The translations under genes and the position numbers were made by a program. Source: Streptococcus gordonii (GTDB taxonomy: Bacteria; Bacillota; Bacilli; Lactobacillales; Streptococcaceae). Taken from it: a stretch of DNA of 64,000 nt. The notes beneath the pieces are model-generated. The model was not told where the DNA came from. It saw nothing but the letters and a program-made list of their open reading frames with translations, and did no database searches. The stretch lies in NCBI RefSeq assembly GCF_001553855.1, contig NZ_LQWV01000034.1, forward strand, positions 17,838 to 81,837, read 5' to 3'. Shown in pieces: positions 27,023-36,780 of the stretch (its first letter is position 1; each line of letters starts with the position of its first letter).

Positions 27023-28966
27023 ATGTCAAAAATTATCGAACTTCCAGAAATTCTAGCCAATCAGATTGCGGCCGGTGAGGTCATTGAGCGACCTAGCAGC
27101 GTGGTCAAGGAGCTGGTGGAAAATTCACTTGATGCGGGTGCTAGCCAAATTACCATTGAAATCGAGGAGGCCGGACTCAAGACTATCCAGGTGACGGATA
27201 ATGGCGAGGGCATAGATCACGAAGATGTCCCTCTGGCCCTTCGCCGCCATGCTACCAGTAAAATCAAGAAACAGGCGGATCTCTTTCGGATTCGGACACT
27301 GGGTTTTCGCGGCGAGGCCATTCCTTCCATTGCTTCTGTCTCGCGTTTTACCATTGAGACTGCAACAGAAAATGGCCAGCACGGGACTTTGCTAGTTGCC
27401 CAAGGCGGTGAGATAGAAGAGCATGAGCCTACCAGCAGTCCGGTGGGAACGAAAATCAAGATTGAGGATCTCTTCTTTAATACTCCAGCCCGGCTCAAGT
27501 ATATGAAGAGCCAGCAGGCTGAGCTGTCCCATATCGTTGATGTGATTAATCGGCTTAGTCTGGCCCATCCAGAAGTGGCTTTCACCCTTATTAGTGACGG
27601 TCGCGAAATGACACGGACTGCTGGCAGTGGTAATCTGCGTCAGGCTATTGCAGGCATCTATGGTTTGGCAACAGCTAAGAAAATGGTGGAAATATCTGCT
27701 TCAGATTTGGACTTTGAGGTGAGCGGCTATGTCAGTCTGCCTGAGTTGACTCGTGCGAACCGCAATTATATTACGATTCTCATCAACGGCCGTTACATTA
27801 AGAATTTCCTGCTCAATCGTGCTATTTTGGACGGCTACGGCAGCAAGCTTATGGTAGGTCGCTTTCCGCTAGCGGTCATCAATATTCAGATTGATCCTTA
27901 CCTAGCCGATGTCAATGTCCATCCGACCAAGCAAGAGGTGCGGATTTCTAAAGAACGGGAACTCATGGCCTTGATTTCGCAAGCCATTGCGGCTAGTCTC
28001 AAGGAGCAGGACCTTATCCCAGATGCTTTGGAAAATCTAGCCAAATCAACTGTTAAGCGTGCGACTAAACCCGAACAGACCAGTCTTCCTCTGAAAGAAA
28101 ATCGCCTCTACTACGATAAGGAGCGGAATGACTTCTTCCTCAAACCAGAGGTGGCAGAGCAGCAGTTATCCTTTGAAGAGTCAGCAAAGCCTATTCATGA
28201 AGCGACAGACGAAAAAGCAGAACCGCAACCGACTTCGGTCAAATTTGCAGAGAGAAAGCCGGCCAGCTATGACCAGTTAGACCATCCAGAGCTAGACCAG
28301 GTCAGTCTGGAGCGAGCTGTAGATAAGTTGGAACAAGAAGAGAAGTCAAGCTTCCCAGAGTTAGAATATTTCGGTCAGATGCATGGCACCTATCTCTTTG
28401 CTCAGGGCAAGGGTGGCCTTTACATTATTGACCAGCATGCTGCCCAAGAGCGGGTCAAGTATGAGTATTATCGGGAGAAGATTGGGGATGTGGATAATAG
28501 CCAACAGCAGCTCTTGGTGCCCTATATCTTTGAATTTCCAGCAGACGATATGCTGCGAATCAAGCAGCGGATGGAGCTGTTAGAAGATGCAGGCATCTTT
28601 TTAGAAGAGTACGGAGCTAACCAGTTTATCCTCCGTGAGCATCCGATTTGGTTCAAGGAAGAGGAGATTGAGGCCGGCATCTATGAGATGTGTGATATGC
28701 TTCTCTTGACCAAGGAAGTCTCCATCAAGAAATATCGAGCAGAGCTAGCTATTATGATGAGTTGCAAACGCTCCATCAAGGCCAATCACAGTCTGGATGA
28801 CTACTCTGCGCGTGACTTGCTCTTTCAGCTGTCCCAGTGTGACAATCCTTATAACTGCCCACACGGCCGGCCGGTCTTGGTTAACTTTACCAAGTCGGAT
28901 ATAGAAAAAATGTTCCGCCGCATTCAGGAAAATCATACTAGCCTACGGGAGTTGGGGAAATACTAA
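27023..28966 (+). CDS. mutL: DNA mismatch repair protein MutL (HexB)
   Basis: A 647-residue MutL. The GHKL ATPase motifs are [19 protein letters not shown] (near 20-38), DNGEGI (near 59-64) and [10 protein letters not shown] (near 94-103). The C-terminal nuclease motif DQHA-x2-E-x4-E is intact ([12 protein letters not shown], near 470-481), with the later CPHGRP metal motif near 612-617. It links MutS to strand incision. The second of two adjacent ATGs is chosen for spacing from GGAG and for similarity to known HexB starts. A strong terminator follows. Confidence 0.97.
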   Translation: MSKIIELPEILANQIAAGEVIERPSSVVKELVENSLDAGASQITIEIEEAGLKTIQVTDNGEGIDHEDVPLALRRHATSKIKKQADLFRIRTLGFRGEAIPSIASVSRFTIETATENGQHGTLLVAQGGEIEEHEPTSSPVGTKIKIEDLFFNTPARLKYMKSQQAELSHIVDVINRLSLAHPEVAFTLISDGREMTRTAGSGNLRQAIAGIYGLATAKKMVEISASDLDFEVSGYVSLPELTRANRNYITILINGRYIKNFLLNRAILDGYGSKLMVGRFPLAVINIQIDPYLADVNVHPTKQEVRISKERELMALISQAIAASLKEQDLIPDALENLAKSTVKRATKPEQTSLPLKENRLYYDKERNDFFLKPEVAEQQLSFEESAKPIHEATDEKAEPQPTSVKFAERKPASYDQLDHPELDQVSLERAVDKLEQEEKSSFPELEYFGQMHGTYLFAQGKGGLYIIDQHAAQERVKYEYYREKIGDVDNSQQQLLVPYIFEFPADDMLRIKQRMELLEDAGIFLEEYGANQFILREHPIWFKEEEIEAGIYEMCDMLLLTKEVSIKKYRAELAIMMSCKRSIKANHSLDDYSARDLLFQLSQCDNPYNCPHGRPVLVNFTKSDIEKMFRRIQENHTSLRELGKY

Positions 28967-28981
28967 ACTCTGATAGAAGAG

Positions 28982-29016
28982 AAAACAGCTCTAGTTATAG
29001 AACTAGAGCTGTTTTT
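28982..29016. terminator. mutL terminator
   Basis: A stem of AAAACAGCTCTAGTT / AACTAGAGCTGTTTTT around a four-base loop. It overlaps the end of the convergent RDD gene and may serve both strands. Confidence 0.92.
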
Positions 29017-29524
29017 GATGTTTGAGCTGAGCTTGCGTTCCAGCAAGCAAATCAGCTGGATGGCGTTTGTCCTTGCGAAGCAGTCCCATCAGCAGAAAAA
29101 TCAAGAAGAGAATCCCTGCTAAAGTTGACAAGAAAATTGACAGAGCATCTGCTTGATAAGCACTACGGATAGCTCCCATATGTCCAAGTTGCCAAGGAAA
29201 AAACTTGATAGCAGAGCGCAAAAGGCTGTGAGCAAAGCTCCTATGCTTGTAAACCAACTGTAAACCTGCCCAGCGCTTGCCAAAACTACCTTTTCGATAG
29301 TCGAGCCAAGCAAAGATGATAGTTAGAGGCAGGACGGAGGTAGAAAAAGCCAGAAGTTGGCTCTGGACTTCAGTGAATGCAGGAATGCCTCCTAAAACCA
29401 GATAGTAAAAACCCATAGCTAGTAAAAAAAGAGCAATGAGGTAGCCTGAGATGAAGAGCCAGTCTCCAATCAGCTCTTTCAGACGAGTTTTGACAGGTAT
29501 GGGATTATCAGTTTTTAGTTTCAT
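29003..29524 (-). CDS. RDD-family membrane protein
   Basis: A 173-residue protein with membrane segments near 20-45, 55-75 and 125-148. The RDD-type motif ([19 protein letters not shown]) lies near 78-96 and a basic tail [15 protein letters not shown] near the end, the usual RDD family ending. The ATG at 29524 overlaps the upstream regulator by 17 bases and follows a GGGG-rich site; a start 30 bases further upstream is also open. It forms an operon with the HTH regulator. Function unknown, possibly transport or membrane stress. Confidence 0.78.
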   Translation of the reverse strand: MKLKTDNPIPVKTRLKELIGDWLFISGYLIALFLLAMGFYYLVLGGIPAFTEVQSQLLAFSTSVLPLTIIFAWLDYRKGSFGKRWAGLQLVYKHRSFAHSLLRSAIKFFPWQLGHMGAIRSAYQADALSIFLSTLAGILFLIFLLMGLLRKDKRHPADLLAGTQAQLKHQKQL

Positions 29525-30011
29525 CTTGAGCCCCTTCTTTCTTAGAATCATCAAGCCCGATAACCTTGTCCAAATACTTTTTCTTAATCTTTAACGCCTT
29601 GTTAATAGCTACTGCTGATGCGATCAAGAGGAAGAAGGCCAACCAGACCAGGGCAGTGAATTTTGCTGGAAAGCTAGAACCTGCGAAAAAGAGAAAAATA
29701 GCCAGGGCTGAGACAAAAATATACAAAACCTGCCAGAAGCCATAAGATTTCACTTCCTTGTAGTAGCGGTTCTTTTCGTCTTCTGAGAGGACGGGTTTTA
29801 TTTCTGGTTTGTCACTTTCTTCTAAAAGCAGATAATCTGTCGTCACCTGGAAAATCTTGCTCAGCTCTACAATTTTTTCCAGCTCTGGCAGTGCTAGGCC
29901 AGATTCCCACTTGGAAATGCTCTGGCGAGAGACATTGATTTGTTCAGCTAGCTTTTCTTGTGACCAGCCTTTTTCTTTTCTTAGTTCAAATAATTTATCA
30001 GCGAGTTTCAT
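29508..30011 (-). CDS. Xre-type HTH regulator with membrane tail
   Basis: A 167-residue protein with an N-terminal Cro/C1 helix-turn-helix (about 5-60, [22 protein letters not shown]), a linker, two membrane segments (about 95-113 and 117-138) and a charged tail. DNA-binding proteins tethered in this way usually regulate their own operon. The partner here is the overlapping RDD-family gene. It has an AAGGAGG Shine-Dalgarno. Confidence 0.85.
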   Translation of the reverse strand: MKLADKLFELRKEKGWSQEKLAEQINVSRQSISKWESGLALPELEKIVELSKIFQVTTDYLLLEESDKPEIKPVLSEDEKNRYYKEVKSYGFWQVLYIFVSALAIFLFFAGSSFPAKFTALVWLAFFLLIASAVAINKALKIKKKYLDKVIGLDDSKKEGAQDETKN

Positions 30012-30136
30012 TGTGACAGCCTCCTTTTCTTTGCTAACTCTATCCTAACAGCTTTTAGTTATCTTGAGAATACAGCTTCCTGTACATTTTGTCAACCAAT
30101 AGTTGCACTTCTGTTTGCAGTTTCCAGACAGAAAAT

Positions 30137-30146
30137 ATGGTATACT
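30137..30146 (+). promoter_or_regulatory. ruvA extended -10 promoter
   Basis: TATGG-TATACT with the hexamer at 30141-30146, 35 bases before the ruvA ATG. Confidence 0.65.
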
Positions 30147-30180
30147 AGATAGGCAAAATGATACAAAAAGAAGGAAGATT

Positions 30181-30774
30181 ATGTACGAATATTTTAAAGG
30201 AATTATCAGTAAAATTACAGCTAAATACATCGTATTGGAAGTCAACTCTATCGGCTATATTCTTCATGTGGCCAACCCCTATGCTTATTCAGGGCATCTT
30301 CATCAGGAAGCCAAGGTCTATGTTCACCAGGTGGTGAGAGAAGATGCGGAGCTGCTGTATGGTTTTGCGACTGAGGAGGAGAAGCAACTCTTTCTCAGCT
30401 TGATTTCAGTCTCAGGTATTGGCCCAGTGTCTGCCCTGGCTATCATTGCTGCAGATGATAATGCTGGCTTGGTACAAGCTATTGAGCAAAAAAACATCAC
30501 CTACCTAACCAAGTTTCCTAAGATTGGTAAGAAAACAGCCCAGCAGATGGTGCTAGACTTGGAAGGTAAGGTGGTAATAGCTGGTGACGATCTTTCTGCC
30601 AAGGCTACAGTGCAAGCTAGCAATGAAAACCAAGAACTGGAAGAAGCCATGGAAGCCATGCTGGCTCTGGGTTACAAGGCTGCTGAGCTAAAGAAAATAA
30701 AGAAATTCTTTGAAGGAACGACGGATACAGCAGAAAACTATATCAAGTCTGCTCTTAAGATGTTGGTGAAATAG
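30181..30774 (+). CDS. ruvA: Holliday junction branch migration protein RuvA
   Basis: A 197-residue RuvA with an N-terminal OB domain ([20 protein letters not shown]), tandem helix-hairpin-helix motifs ([14 protein letters not shown] near 78-91, [19 protein letters not shown] near 114-132) and the C-terminal RuvB-binding domain after a flexible linker. It binds four-way junctions as a tetramer; ruvB is not in the window. The ATG at 30181 follows AAGGAAGA and lies after the predicted promoter. tag follows 9 bases later. Confidence 0.96.
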   Translation: MYEYFKGIISKITAKYIVLEVNSIGYILHVANPYAYSGHLHQEAKVYVHQVVREDAELLYGFATEEEKQLFLSLISVSGIGPVSALAIIAADDNAGLVQAIEQKNITYLTKFPKIGKKTAQQMVLDLEGKVVIAGDDLSAKATVQASNENQELEEAMEAMLALGYKAAELKKIKKFFEGTTDTAENYIKSALKMLVK

Positions 30775-30783
30775 GAGAAAGCT

Positions 30784-31338
30784 ATGACCAAACGCTGCGG
30801 CTGGGTAAAAATGAACAACCCCTTGTATGTAGCCTATCATGATGAGGAGTGGGGCAAGCCCCTCCATGATGATCAGAAATTATTTGAATTGCTCTGCATG
30901 GAGACCTATCAGGCTGGACTTTCTTGGGAGACCATTCTGAATAAACGTCAGGCTTTTCGGGAAGCTTTTCATTTCTATGATGCCCAGAAAATTGCTCAGA
31001 TGACGGATGCGGATCTGGATGATTTGTTGGGCAATCCCGACATCATCCGTAACAAGATGAAAATTTATGCAACTAGGGCTAATGCCCAAGCTTTTTTGGC
31101 TGTTCAAAAGCAGTTTGGCTCTTTTAACGACTATATCTGGTCCTTTGTCGAGTTCAAAACGATTGACAATCAAATTACGAACTACAAGGAAGCACCTACT
31201 AAGACAGAGCTGTCAGAAACTATGTCCAAGGCGCTGAAAAAGCAAGGCTTCAAATTTGTCGGTCCAGTTTGTGTCTATTCATTCTTAGAAGCAGCTGGCC
31301 TTATCAATGACCATGAAAATGATTGTGATTGGAAGTAG
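30784..31338 (+). CDS. tag: DNA-3-methyladenine glycosylase I
   Basis: A 184-residue Tag enzyme that removes 3-methyladenine from DNA. The zinc-binding and catalytic N-terminus CGWV...YHDEEWG (Cys5, His19) and the conserved core LLCMETYQAGLSWETIL (near 37-53) are present, as are the C-terminal His and Cys of the zinc site. It is cotranscribed with ruvA, and the next gene begins 4 bases after its stop. Length is normal. Confidence 0.96.
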   Translation: MTKRCGWVKMNNPLYVAYHDEEWGKPLHDDQKLFELLCMETYQAGLSWETILNKRQAFREAFHFYDAQKIAQMTDADLDDLLGNPDIIRNKMKIYATRANAQAFLAVQKQFGSFNDYIWSFVEFKTIDNQITNYKEAPTKTELSETMSKALKKQGFKFVGPVCVYSFLEAAGLINDHENDCDWK

Positions 31339-31342
31339 AACA

Positions 31343-32002
31343 ATGAAAACAAGAAAAATTCTCCTCATTTTTATTACCCTCTATACTATTTTGTTTCTAG
31401 GTAGAGGCTTGCAGCTGATTGGAATAAATTGGTTGATTTACCCAGTTTATTTCCTTTTATTTATTTTGGGAATCTTAGCTTATCGGGAAGAATTAAAGGA
31501 GCAGCTAGCCTTGATTCTGACTAAAAAGAAGGAATTTCTAAAAACGATTTCCTTGTATATGGTCTTTGTTTTCCTCCTGTCCATTGCCTGCAACTTTCTT
31601 TCAGCCTTCATCAAGTATAGTCTGGGCTTGCCACTGCAGGGGCAGAATGATGCCAATATTCAAGGTGCCTTGTTGAAAAATCCCTTTCTAATCTTGGTTT
31701 TCGGTTCCTTTATCGGGCCGTTCGTTGAAGAGTTTTTCTTCCGCCGCTTTTTCCTAGGCACTTTCTTGGCAAAATTCTCCAACTGGCTAGGTATTGTGTT
31801 GACAACCATTCTATTTGCCACCCTTCATATGCACAGCTGGGCCTTATCAGAGTGGGTGACAGCTATTTCCTATATTGCCGCAGGTCTTCTTTTCTCGCTC
31901 TTGTATCTGAGAAAGGACAAAAATATCTGGTATCCAATTACCCTCCATTGTTGTAACAATATCATTGCTTTCATCATTACCTTATTGACCATAAATAAAT
32001 GA
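31343..32002 (+). CDS. CPBP-family intramembrane metalloprotease
   Basis: A 219-residue protein with about six membrane segments. The CPBP (Abi) motifs are visible: EEFFFRRFFLGTF near 130-142 (EExxxR), FATLHMHS near 155-162 and ITLHCCNNIIAF near 203-214. Bacterial relatives serve bacteriocin self-immunity or processing. The ATG at 31343 is chosen over a start inside tag because it follows GGAAG and encodes a basic N-terminus before the first membrane helix. It follows tag closely in one transcript and is closed by a terminator. Confidence 0.85.
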   Translation: MKTRKILLIFITLYTILFLGRGLQLIGINWLIYPVYFLLFILGILAYREELKEQLALILTKKKEFLKTISLYMVFVFLLSIACNFLSAFIKYSLGLPLQGQNDANIQGALLKNPFLILVFGSFIGPFVEEFFFRRFFLGTFLAKFSNWLGIVLTTILFATLHMHSWALSEWVTAISYIAAGLLFSLLYLRKDKNIWYPITLHCCNNIIAFIITLLTINK

Positions 32003-32034
32003 AAACCTAGAAGTTCTAGACCTCTAGGTTTTTT
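32002..32034. terminator. Terminator of ruvA-tag-CPBP
   Basis: The 10-bp stem AAAACCTAGA / TCTAGGTTTT with an 11-base loop and T run, convergent with the minus-strand HTH gene. Confidence 0.9.
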
Positions 32035-32052
32035 GTTGTTCTCTATATCTCC

Positions 32053-32463
32053 TCATTCTTCCTTCTGCATCCAAATCTTTTCCTTGATAAAGATGCGCAG
32101 TTCATAGAATAGCATAAAGAGGGTGGAGATGAGGAAGCCAGCCATAAAGATATGGTGGAAGTAGGCAAAGACACCAATATAAACCAAGATGGAAAAAAGG
32201 TAGAGGATGACTAAATAATGCCATTTCTTGGCCTTGCTGTCTTCGATGACCTTTTTCTCCAAACGCCCGTCCTCCTTGATGAGTGTGTCCAGGCTGATAT
32301 CAAATTCCCGACTGATAGCGATGAGATTTCCAATTTCAGGGATACCTTTTTCGCTTTCCCAGCGAGCAATGGCAGAGCGGGAAACCTTGAGCCTTTCCGC
32401 CAAGGCCTCCTGAGTGAGTTGATTTTGTTGACGAATGTCTTTGAGAACTTGTGAAATTTTCAT
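32053..32463 (-). CDS. Xre-type HTH regulator with two membrane segments
   Basis: A 136-residue protein with a Cro/C1 helix-turn-helix (about 5-60, NQLTQEALAERLKVSRSAIARWE) and two C-terminal membrane segments (about 82-100 and 106-122). It is built like the regulator at 29508-30011 but has no partner gene in an operon. It is transcribed away from cinA. Function unknown; possibly regulates the convergent CPBP gene or itself. Confidence 0.85.
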   Translation of the reverse strand: MKISQVLKDIRQQNQLTQEALAERLKVSRSAIARWESEKGIPEIGNLIAISREFDISLDTLIKEDGRLEKKVIEDSKAKKWHYLVILYLFSILVYIGVFAYFHHIFMAGFLISTLFMLFYELRIFIKEKIWMQKEE

Positions 32464-32707
32464 GATGATCTCCTTTCTTCAAATAAAATTATTTAGATGA
32501 TTTCCTTTTTTCATCTTTATTATAAAAATAATGAAACCATTTGCCAATAGCATTTCCCTAACAATCCAGTTATTCTCCATAACAGATAACTTCCCAAAAG
32601 TTTTCCACAACATGTTGACAAGTCTGTCAAGCAAGTTGACAAACTATTTAACTTCTTAAAATGAAAATCAACTTTTTTGCTTGTTTTTGTGATAAAATAA
32701 AGCCAAT

Positions 32708-32715
32708 TCCGAATA
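32708..32715 (+). promoter_or_regulatory. Near-consensus com-box upstream of cinA
   Basis: TCCGAATA differs by one base from the SigX (ComX) com-box TACGAATA. It lies 18 bases before the cinA ATG, and T-tracts occur 18-40 bases upstream. The distance to the ATG resembles that of the perfect com-box at 41332. A sigma-A-like TAAAAT (32693-32698) lies just upstream. Confidence 0.55.
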
Positions 32716-32732
32716 GTAAGGTAGGAGGTTTT

Positions 32733-33989
32733 ATGAAAGCAGAAATTATTGCTGTGGGCACCGAGATTCTGACAGGTCAGATTGTCAATACCAATGCCCA
32801 ATTTTTATCTGAGAAACTGGCTAGTCTGGGGATTGATGTCTATTTTCAGACAGCTGTAGGGGACAATGAAAATCGTCTCCTCTCTATCCTAGAGATTGCA
32901 AAAGGACGTAGTAATCTAATTATCTTGACAGGAGGCTTGGGGCCAACAGAGGATGATTTGACCAAGCAGACCTTGGCTAAGTTTTTAGGTCGAGAGTTGA
33001 GTTTTGACCCTGATGCTGTGGAAAAGTTGGATCGTTTTTTTGCCAGCCGACCTGATTATGCTCGAACGCCCAACAATGAGCGTCAGGCTCAGCTGGTTGA
33101 AGGCTCAACTCCGTTACCAAATGCGACTGGTTTAGCTGTTGGTGGTTTAATAGAAGTTGATGGGGTGACTTATGTAGTTCTGCCTGGTCCGCCTAGCGAG
33201 CTCAAACCTATGGTCAATAACGAGTTGGTTCCCCTCTTATCCACAGGTCAAAAACTATACTCACGAGTGTTACGCTTCTTTGGTATCGGCGAGAGTCAGC
33301 TAGTGACTATTTTGTCAGAGATGATTGATCAGCAAAGTGACCCTACCATTGCTCCTTATGCAAAGACGGGGGAGGTTACGCTACGACTGTCCACCAAGGC
33401 CTTGAGTCAGGCAGAAGCTGACGCCAAGTTTGAGGCTGTGGAAAAGGAAATTTTGTCACATAAGACTTTTGAAGACCAGTCTCTGTCAGAGATTTTCTAT
33501 GGTTATGGGGATGACAATTCCTTGGCTCAGGTGGCTTTTGACTTGCTAAAGGGTCAAGGAAAGACGATTTCAGCAGCAGAGAGTCTGACAGCAGGTCTCT
33601 TCCAAGCAACCTTGGCAGATTTTGCTGGAGCTTCAGCTATTTTTTCAGGTGGCTTCGTCACCTATAGCATGGAGGAAAAGAGCCGGATGCTGGACATTCC
33701 GCTGGGAGAGCTGGAGGGACATGGGGTTGTTTCAGCTTTTACGGCTGGGAAAATGGCAGAGCAGGCTAGAAAGCTGACCGAAAGCGACTTGGCTGTCAGT
33801 CTGACAGGTGTGGCTGGACCAGATTCACTAGAAGATCATCCAGCTGGAACTGTTTTTATTGGCTTGGCTAGTGCTGCAGGAACGGAAACTATTAAGGTCA
33901 ATATTGCTGGACGTAGCCGGCGAGATGTACGAAAAATCGCTGTTCTGCACGCCTTTAACCTAGTGCGAAAGACTTTATTAAATAGTTAA
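32733..33989 (+). CDS. cinA: CinA-family protein (competence/damage-inducible)
   Basis: A 418-residue CinA with an N-terminal MoCF-like domain (about 1-170; [33 protein letters not shown]) and a C-terminal PncC/CinA domain (about 255-415; [27 protein letters not shown]). The PncC part is a nicotinamide mononucleotide deamidase in relatives. In S. pneumoniae CinA brings RecA to the membrane during transformation and is cotranscribed with recA. The same order holds here. The ATG follows TAGGAGG and an upstream in-frame start is rejected. Confidence 0.96.
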   Translation: MKAEIIAVGTEILTGQIVNTNAQFLSEKLASLGIDVYFQTAVGDNENRLLSILEIAKGRSNLIILTGGLGPTEDDLTKQTLAKFLGRELSFDPDAVEKLDRFFASRPDYARTPNNERQAQLVEGSTPLPNATGLAVGGLIEVDGVTYVVLPGPPSELKPMVNNELVPLLSTGQKLYSRVLRFFGIGESQLVTILSEMIDQQSDPTIAPYAKTGEVTLRLSTKALSQAEADAKFEAVEKEILSHKTFEDQSLSEIFYGYGDDNSLAQVAFDLLKGQGKTISAAESLTAGLFQATLADFAGASAIFSGGFVTYSMEEKSRMLDIPLGELEGHGVVSAFTAGKMAEQARKLTESDLAVSLTGVAGPDSLEDHPAGTVFIGLASAAGTETIKVNIAGRSRRDVRKIAVLHAFNLVRKTLLNS

Positions 33990-33992
33990 TTT

Positions 33993-34002
33993 TTGGTATA
34001 AT
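33993..34002 (+). promoter_or_regulatory. recA proximal promoter
   Basis: TTTGG-TATAAT with the hexamer at 33997-34002, 46 bases before recA. It would allow recA expression apart from competence-driven transcription through cinA. No LexA/HdiR-type operator is evident. Confidence 0.55.
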
Positions 34003-34047
34003 TAAAAGATAGCCAAAAGATATTTTTAGAAAAAATAGGAGAAATTA

Positions 34048-35199
34048 ATGGCAAAGAAACAAAAGAATCTAGATGATATTACAAAAAAATTTGGAGACGA
34101 GCGCCAAAAAGCTTTGGACAACGCCCTGAAGAACATTGAAAAGGACTTTGGTAAGGGAGCGATTATGCGTCTGGGCGAGCGAGCAGAACAAAAGGTTCAA
34201 GTCATGAGTTCAGGTTCTTTGGCCTTGGATATCGCCCTTGGTGCTGGTGGTTATCCGAAGGGAAGAATCATTGAAATCTATGGCCCGGAATCTTCTGGTA
34301 AGACAACCGTGGCTCTTCATGCTGTTGCTCAAGCACAAAAAGAAGGCGGAATCGCAGCCTTTATCGATGCTGAGCATGCTTTGGACCCGTCTTATGCAGC
34401 AGCATTGGGTGTGAATATCGATGAGCTCTTGCTGTCTCAGCCTGATTCTGGGGAGCAAGGTTTAGAAATTGCTGGGAAATTGATTGATTCAGGTGCAGTT
34501 GACTTGGTAGTTATTGACTCAGTTGCAGCCTTGGTGCCACGTGCTGAAATTGATGGAGATATTGGAGATAGTCATGTTGGCTTGCAGGCTCGTATGATGA
34601 GCCAGGCGATGCGTAAATTATCTGCATCTATCAACAAAACAAAGACGATTGCGATTTTCATTAACCAGCTGCGTGAAAAAGTTGGCGTAATGTTTGGGAA
34701 TCCTGAAACAACACCAGGTGGTCGTGCCTTGAAATTCTATGCTTCTGTCCGTTTGGACGTTCGTGGAAATACTCAAATCAAGGGGACTGGTGATGCGAAA
34801 GATACAAATGTTGGTAAAGAAACCAAAATTAAAGTTGTAAAAAATAAAGTAGCTCCGCCATTCAAGGAAGCTTTTGTGGAAATCATGTATGGAGAAGGTA
34901 TTTCTAAGACAGGAGAGCTGATTAAGATTGCAACTGACTTAGATATCATCAAAAAAGCAGGTGCTTGGTATTCTTATAATGATGAGAAGATTGGTCAAGG
35001 TTCTGAAAATGCCAAGAAATATTTGGCTGATCACCCAGAAGTCTTTGACGAAATTGACCGTCAAGTCCGTGTCCGTTTTGGCTTGATCGAAGACGATCAA
35101 GAAGGAGAAGCAACTGCGACTGAAACTGCAGGAAAAATCACTGAAAACATTGAAGAAGTAACTCTTGAACTAGATGATGCTATAGAGATCGAGGAATAA
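34048..35199 (+). CDS. recA: Recombinase RecA
   Basis: A 383-residue RecA. Walker [10 protein letters not shown] near 79-87, Walker [11 protein letters not shown] near 153-162, and loops with [27 protein letters not shown] (split over about 209-235) are intact. An acidic Glu/Asp/Thr-rich tail ends the protein. It catalyses strand exchange in repair and in natural transformation. It follows cinA by 58 bases with its own -10 box. Confidence 0.99.
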   Translation: MAKKQKNLDDITKKFGDERQKALDNALKNIEKDFGKGAIMRLGERAEQKVQVMSSGSLALDIALGAGGYPKGRIIEIYGPESSGKTTVALHAVAQAQKEGGIAAFIDAEHALDPSYAAALGVNIDELLLSQPDSGEQGLEIAGKLIDSGAVDLVVIDSVAALVPRAEIDGDIGDSHVGLQARMMSQAMRKLSASINKTKTIAIFINQLREKVGVMFGNPETTPGGRALKFYASVRLDVRGNTQIKGTGDAKDTNVGKETKIKVVKNKVAPPFKEAFVEIMYGEGISKTGELIKIATDLDIIKKAGAWYSYNDEKIGQGSENAKKYLADHPEVFDEIDRQVRVRFGLIEDDQEGEATATETAGKITENIEEVTLELDDAIEIEE

Positions 35200-35233
35200 T
35201 TTTTCCAAAATAGGTCGCAAGACCGATGGTTTT

Positions 35234-35244
35234 TATGGTATAAT
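35234..35244 (+). promoter_or_regulatory. Promoter of the spx-like gene
   Basis: TATGG-TATAAT with the hexamer at 35239-35244, about 40 bases before the Spx-family ATG. Confidence 0.65.
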
Positions 35245-35285
35245 AGACTACGATAGTAGTATCGGGTAGTGAAAGGAGTCCTTAC

Positions 35286-35684
35286 ATGATTACAATTTAC
35301 ACAGTTTCAAGTTGTACAAGCTGTAAGAAAGCAAAGACCTGGCTTAATGCCCATCAATTAACTTATAAAGAACAAAACCTCGGTAAAGAGGGAATCACAA
35401 AAGAAGAAATTTTAGATATTTTGACCAAAACTGAAAATGGCGTTGCGAGCATTGTCTCTTCTAAAAATCGCTATGCAAAAGGTCTTGGTGTTGATATTGA
35501 AGATTTGAGTGTGAGTGAAGTGATTGATATTATCATGGAAACCCCACGTATCTTGAAAAGCCCTATCTTGGTTGACGATAAACGTCTCCAAGTAGGCTAT
35601 AAAGAAGATGACATTCGTGCTTTTCTTCCACGTTCTGTTCGTAACGTTGAAAATGCAGAGGCGCGTTTGAGAGCAGCTCTATAA
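35286..35684 (+). CDS. spx: Spx/MgsR-family transcriptional regulator
   Basis: A 132-residue ArsC-fold protein with the redox-switch pair CTSC at positions 10-13 and the Spx-type C-terminal RNA polymerase-binding region ending in RLRAAL. Spx proteins bind the alpha subunit and redirect transcription under thiol stress. Streptococci carry two paralogues (SpxA1, SpxA2). The downstream location from recA and length fit this family, but which paralogue this is cannot be settled here. The ATG follows GAAAGGAG. Confidence 0.93.
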   Translation: MITIYTVSSCTSCKKAKTWLNAHQLTYKEQNLGKEGITKEEILDILTKTENGVASIVSSKNRYAKGLGVDIEDLSVSEVIDIIMETPRILKSPILVDDKRLQVGYKEDDIRAFLPRSVRNVENAEARLRAAL

Positions 35685-35702
35685 ATAGCCCATTATAAAG
35701 AA

Positions 35703-35768
35703 AAAGGAGTCTGAACAAGCCGATTTGCTAGTAATAGTGAATGGGCGGGTTTTCAGACCTTTTTTACT
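35703..35768 (+). terminator. Terminator after spx
   Basis: The stem AAGG-GTCTGAA type / TTCAGACCTT with a long loop and a TTTTTT tail. The loop holds a smaller CCGAT-type pairing. It probably ends spx transcription. Confidence 0.65.
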
Positions 35769-35782
35769 TTACGAATCTAGCA

Positions 35783-35810
35783 TTGACAGGAGTTATGAGT
35801 GTGGTAAAAT
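35783..35810 (+). promoter_or_regulatory. Promoter of the 190-residue lipoprotein
   Basis: Consensus TTGACA (35783-35788), a 16-base spacer ending TGTGG, and TAAAAT (35805-35810), 20 bases before the ATG. Confidence 0.75.
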
Positions 35811-35829
35811 AGGCGTAGGAGGCTAAAAA

Positions 35830-36402
35830 ATGAAAAAGATAGTGCTATTGTTAGGCCTTGTTTTACTTACACTGACGGCCTGCGGTCAGAAAAAATCACA
35901 TACTGCTTCGTCCGCTTCAACTTCTGAGGATAAGTTGGATACAACCTTGCCGATTATTTCAAATGCGGAAAAGAACACAGTAGTAACAAAGACCTTGACC
36001 TTTCCAAAAACTGAGAATGGCACACAGCAAAAGCAGGTAGTGACTTATAAAGACGAGCAATTTTTAAGTTTAAGTATAGAGCAGGTTAGTCCAAATGCGG
36101 ATGATTTAAAGCAAGCGATAAAGGAATATGGTGTAGAAGAAGCTCAAGCAGTACTCAATAGATCCTTGGAAGCAGATGAACATTATCGACAAGTAAAGGA
36201 TTTGCCAGGTTTCTCTATGTCCTTACAGATTTTAAATGAGAATGAGCTCAAGCGTGTGACTAATCTGGATTTTCAAACCTTGGATGTAGATAAGGCTGCA
36301 GAAACAGAATATTTAAAAGCTTTAAAGCTAAAAGAACTGCTGAAGATGAATCCAGCTCAGTATGTTGAAAATCAACTTTTGAATGGCGCAAAAGAAGAAT
36401 AG
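35830..36402 (+). CDS. Putative lipoprotein
   Basis: A 190-residue protein with a lipoprotein signal (MKKIVLLLGLVLLTLTAC, lipidated Cys18), a Ser/Thr linker and a mixed alpha/beta domain. It may belong to the YehR/DUF1307-like group of small lipoproteins (pattern of TKTLTFPKTENG then VVTYKDEQFLSLSIEQ), but I am not certain. By memory the same gene precedes ireB in pneumococcus. It has its own promoter and is separated from ireB by about 110 bases. Confidence 0.78.
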   Translation: MKKIVLLLGLVLLTLTACGQKKSHTASSASTSEDKLDTTLPIISNAEKNTVVTKTLTFPKTENGTQQKQVVTYKDEQFLSLSIEQVSPNADDLKQAIKEYGVEEAQAVLNRSLEADEHYRQVKDLPGFSMSLQILNENELKRVTNLDFQTLDVDKAAETEYLKALKLKELLKMNPAQYVENQLLNGAKEE

Positions 36403-36472
36403 TAGAAGACCGTCATTTTTGCTTATTTTATGGGCTGATATTGATTTGTAACATTTGTGAAAAGATCTGAAA

Positions 36473-36483
36473 TATGGTATAAT
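36473..36483 (+). promoter_or_regulatory. ireB-ruvX operon promoter
   Basis: TATGG-TATAAT with the hexamer at 36478-36483. Its position excludes an earlier in-frame start and fixes the GTG at 36514 as the ireB start. Confidence 0.75.
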
Positions 36484-36513
36484 AATAATATTCTAACGAA
36501 AGAGGGTGTAATT

Positions 36514-36780
36514 GTGGGATTTACAGATGAAACAGTACGTTTTAATCTCGACGATTCAAATAAAAAAGAGATTAGCGAAACGTTGACGGATGTTTATACA
36601 TCGCTGAATGAAAAAGGCTACAATCCAATCAATCAAATCGTTGGGTATGTTCTCAGTGGGGATCCTGCGTACGTACCTCGTTATAACAATGCTCGCAATC
36701 AGATTCGCAAATATGAACGAGATGAAATTGTTGAAGAATTGGTTCGTTATTATTTGAAAGGGCAGGGCATCGATCTTTAA
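36514..36780 (+). CDS. ireB: IreB family regulatory phosphoprotein
   Basis: An 88-residue UPF0297 protein starting with GTG after AAAGAGGGTG. The sequence [20 protein letters not shown] and the tail [10 protein letters not shown] are diagnostic. In Enterococcus IreB is phosphorylated by the Ser/Thr kinase IreK and affects cephalosporin resistance; Thr4 in the FTDET segment is the likely phosphosite region. Its stop overlaps the ruvX start by one base, and the ireB-ruvX-DUF1292 operon is widespread in Firmicutes. Confidence 0.95.
   Translation: MGFTDETVRFNLDDSNKKEISETLTDVYTSLNEKGYNPINQIVGYVLSGDPAYVPRYNNARNQIRKYERDEIVEELVRYYLKGQGIDL

Noticed and set aside
30184-30191. TACGAATA com-box sequence at the start of ruvA
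   Set aside because: It lies inside the coding sequence over codons 2-4, and no gene starts at a suitable distance downstream. Taken as chance.
35213-35224. GGTC-GCAA-GACC hairpin after recA as a terminator
   Set aside because: Only a 4-bp stem and no immediate T run; not strong enough to call.
35770-35777. TACGAATC, one base off a com-box, before the 190-residue lipoprotein
   Set aside because: A consensus sigma-A promoter lies between it and the gene, and the distance to the ATG (about 52 bases) is too long compared with the other com-boxes. Kept only as a weak possibility.
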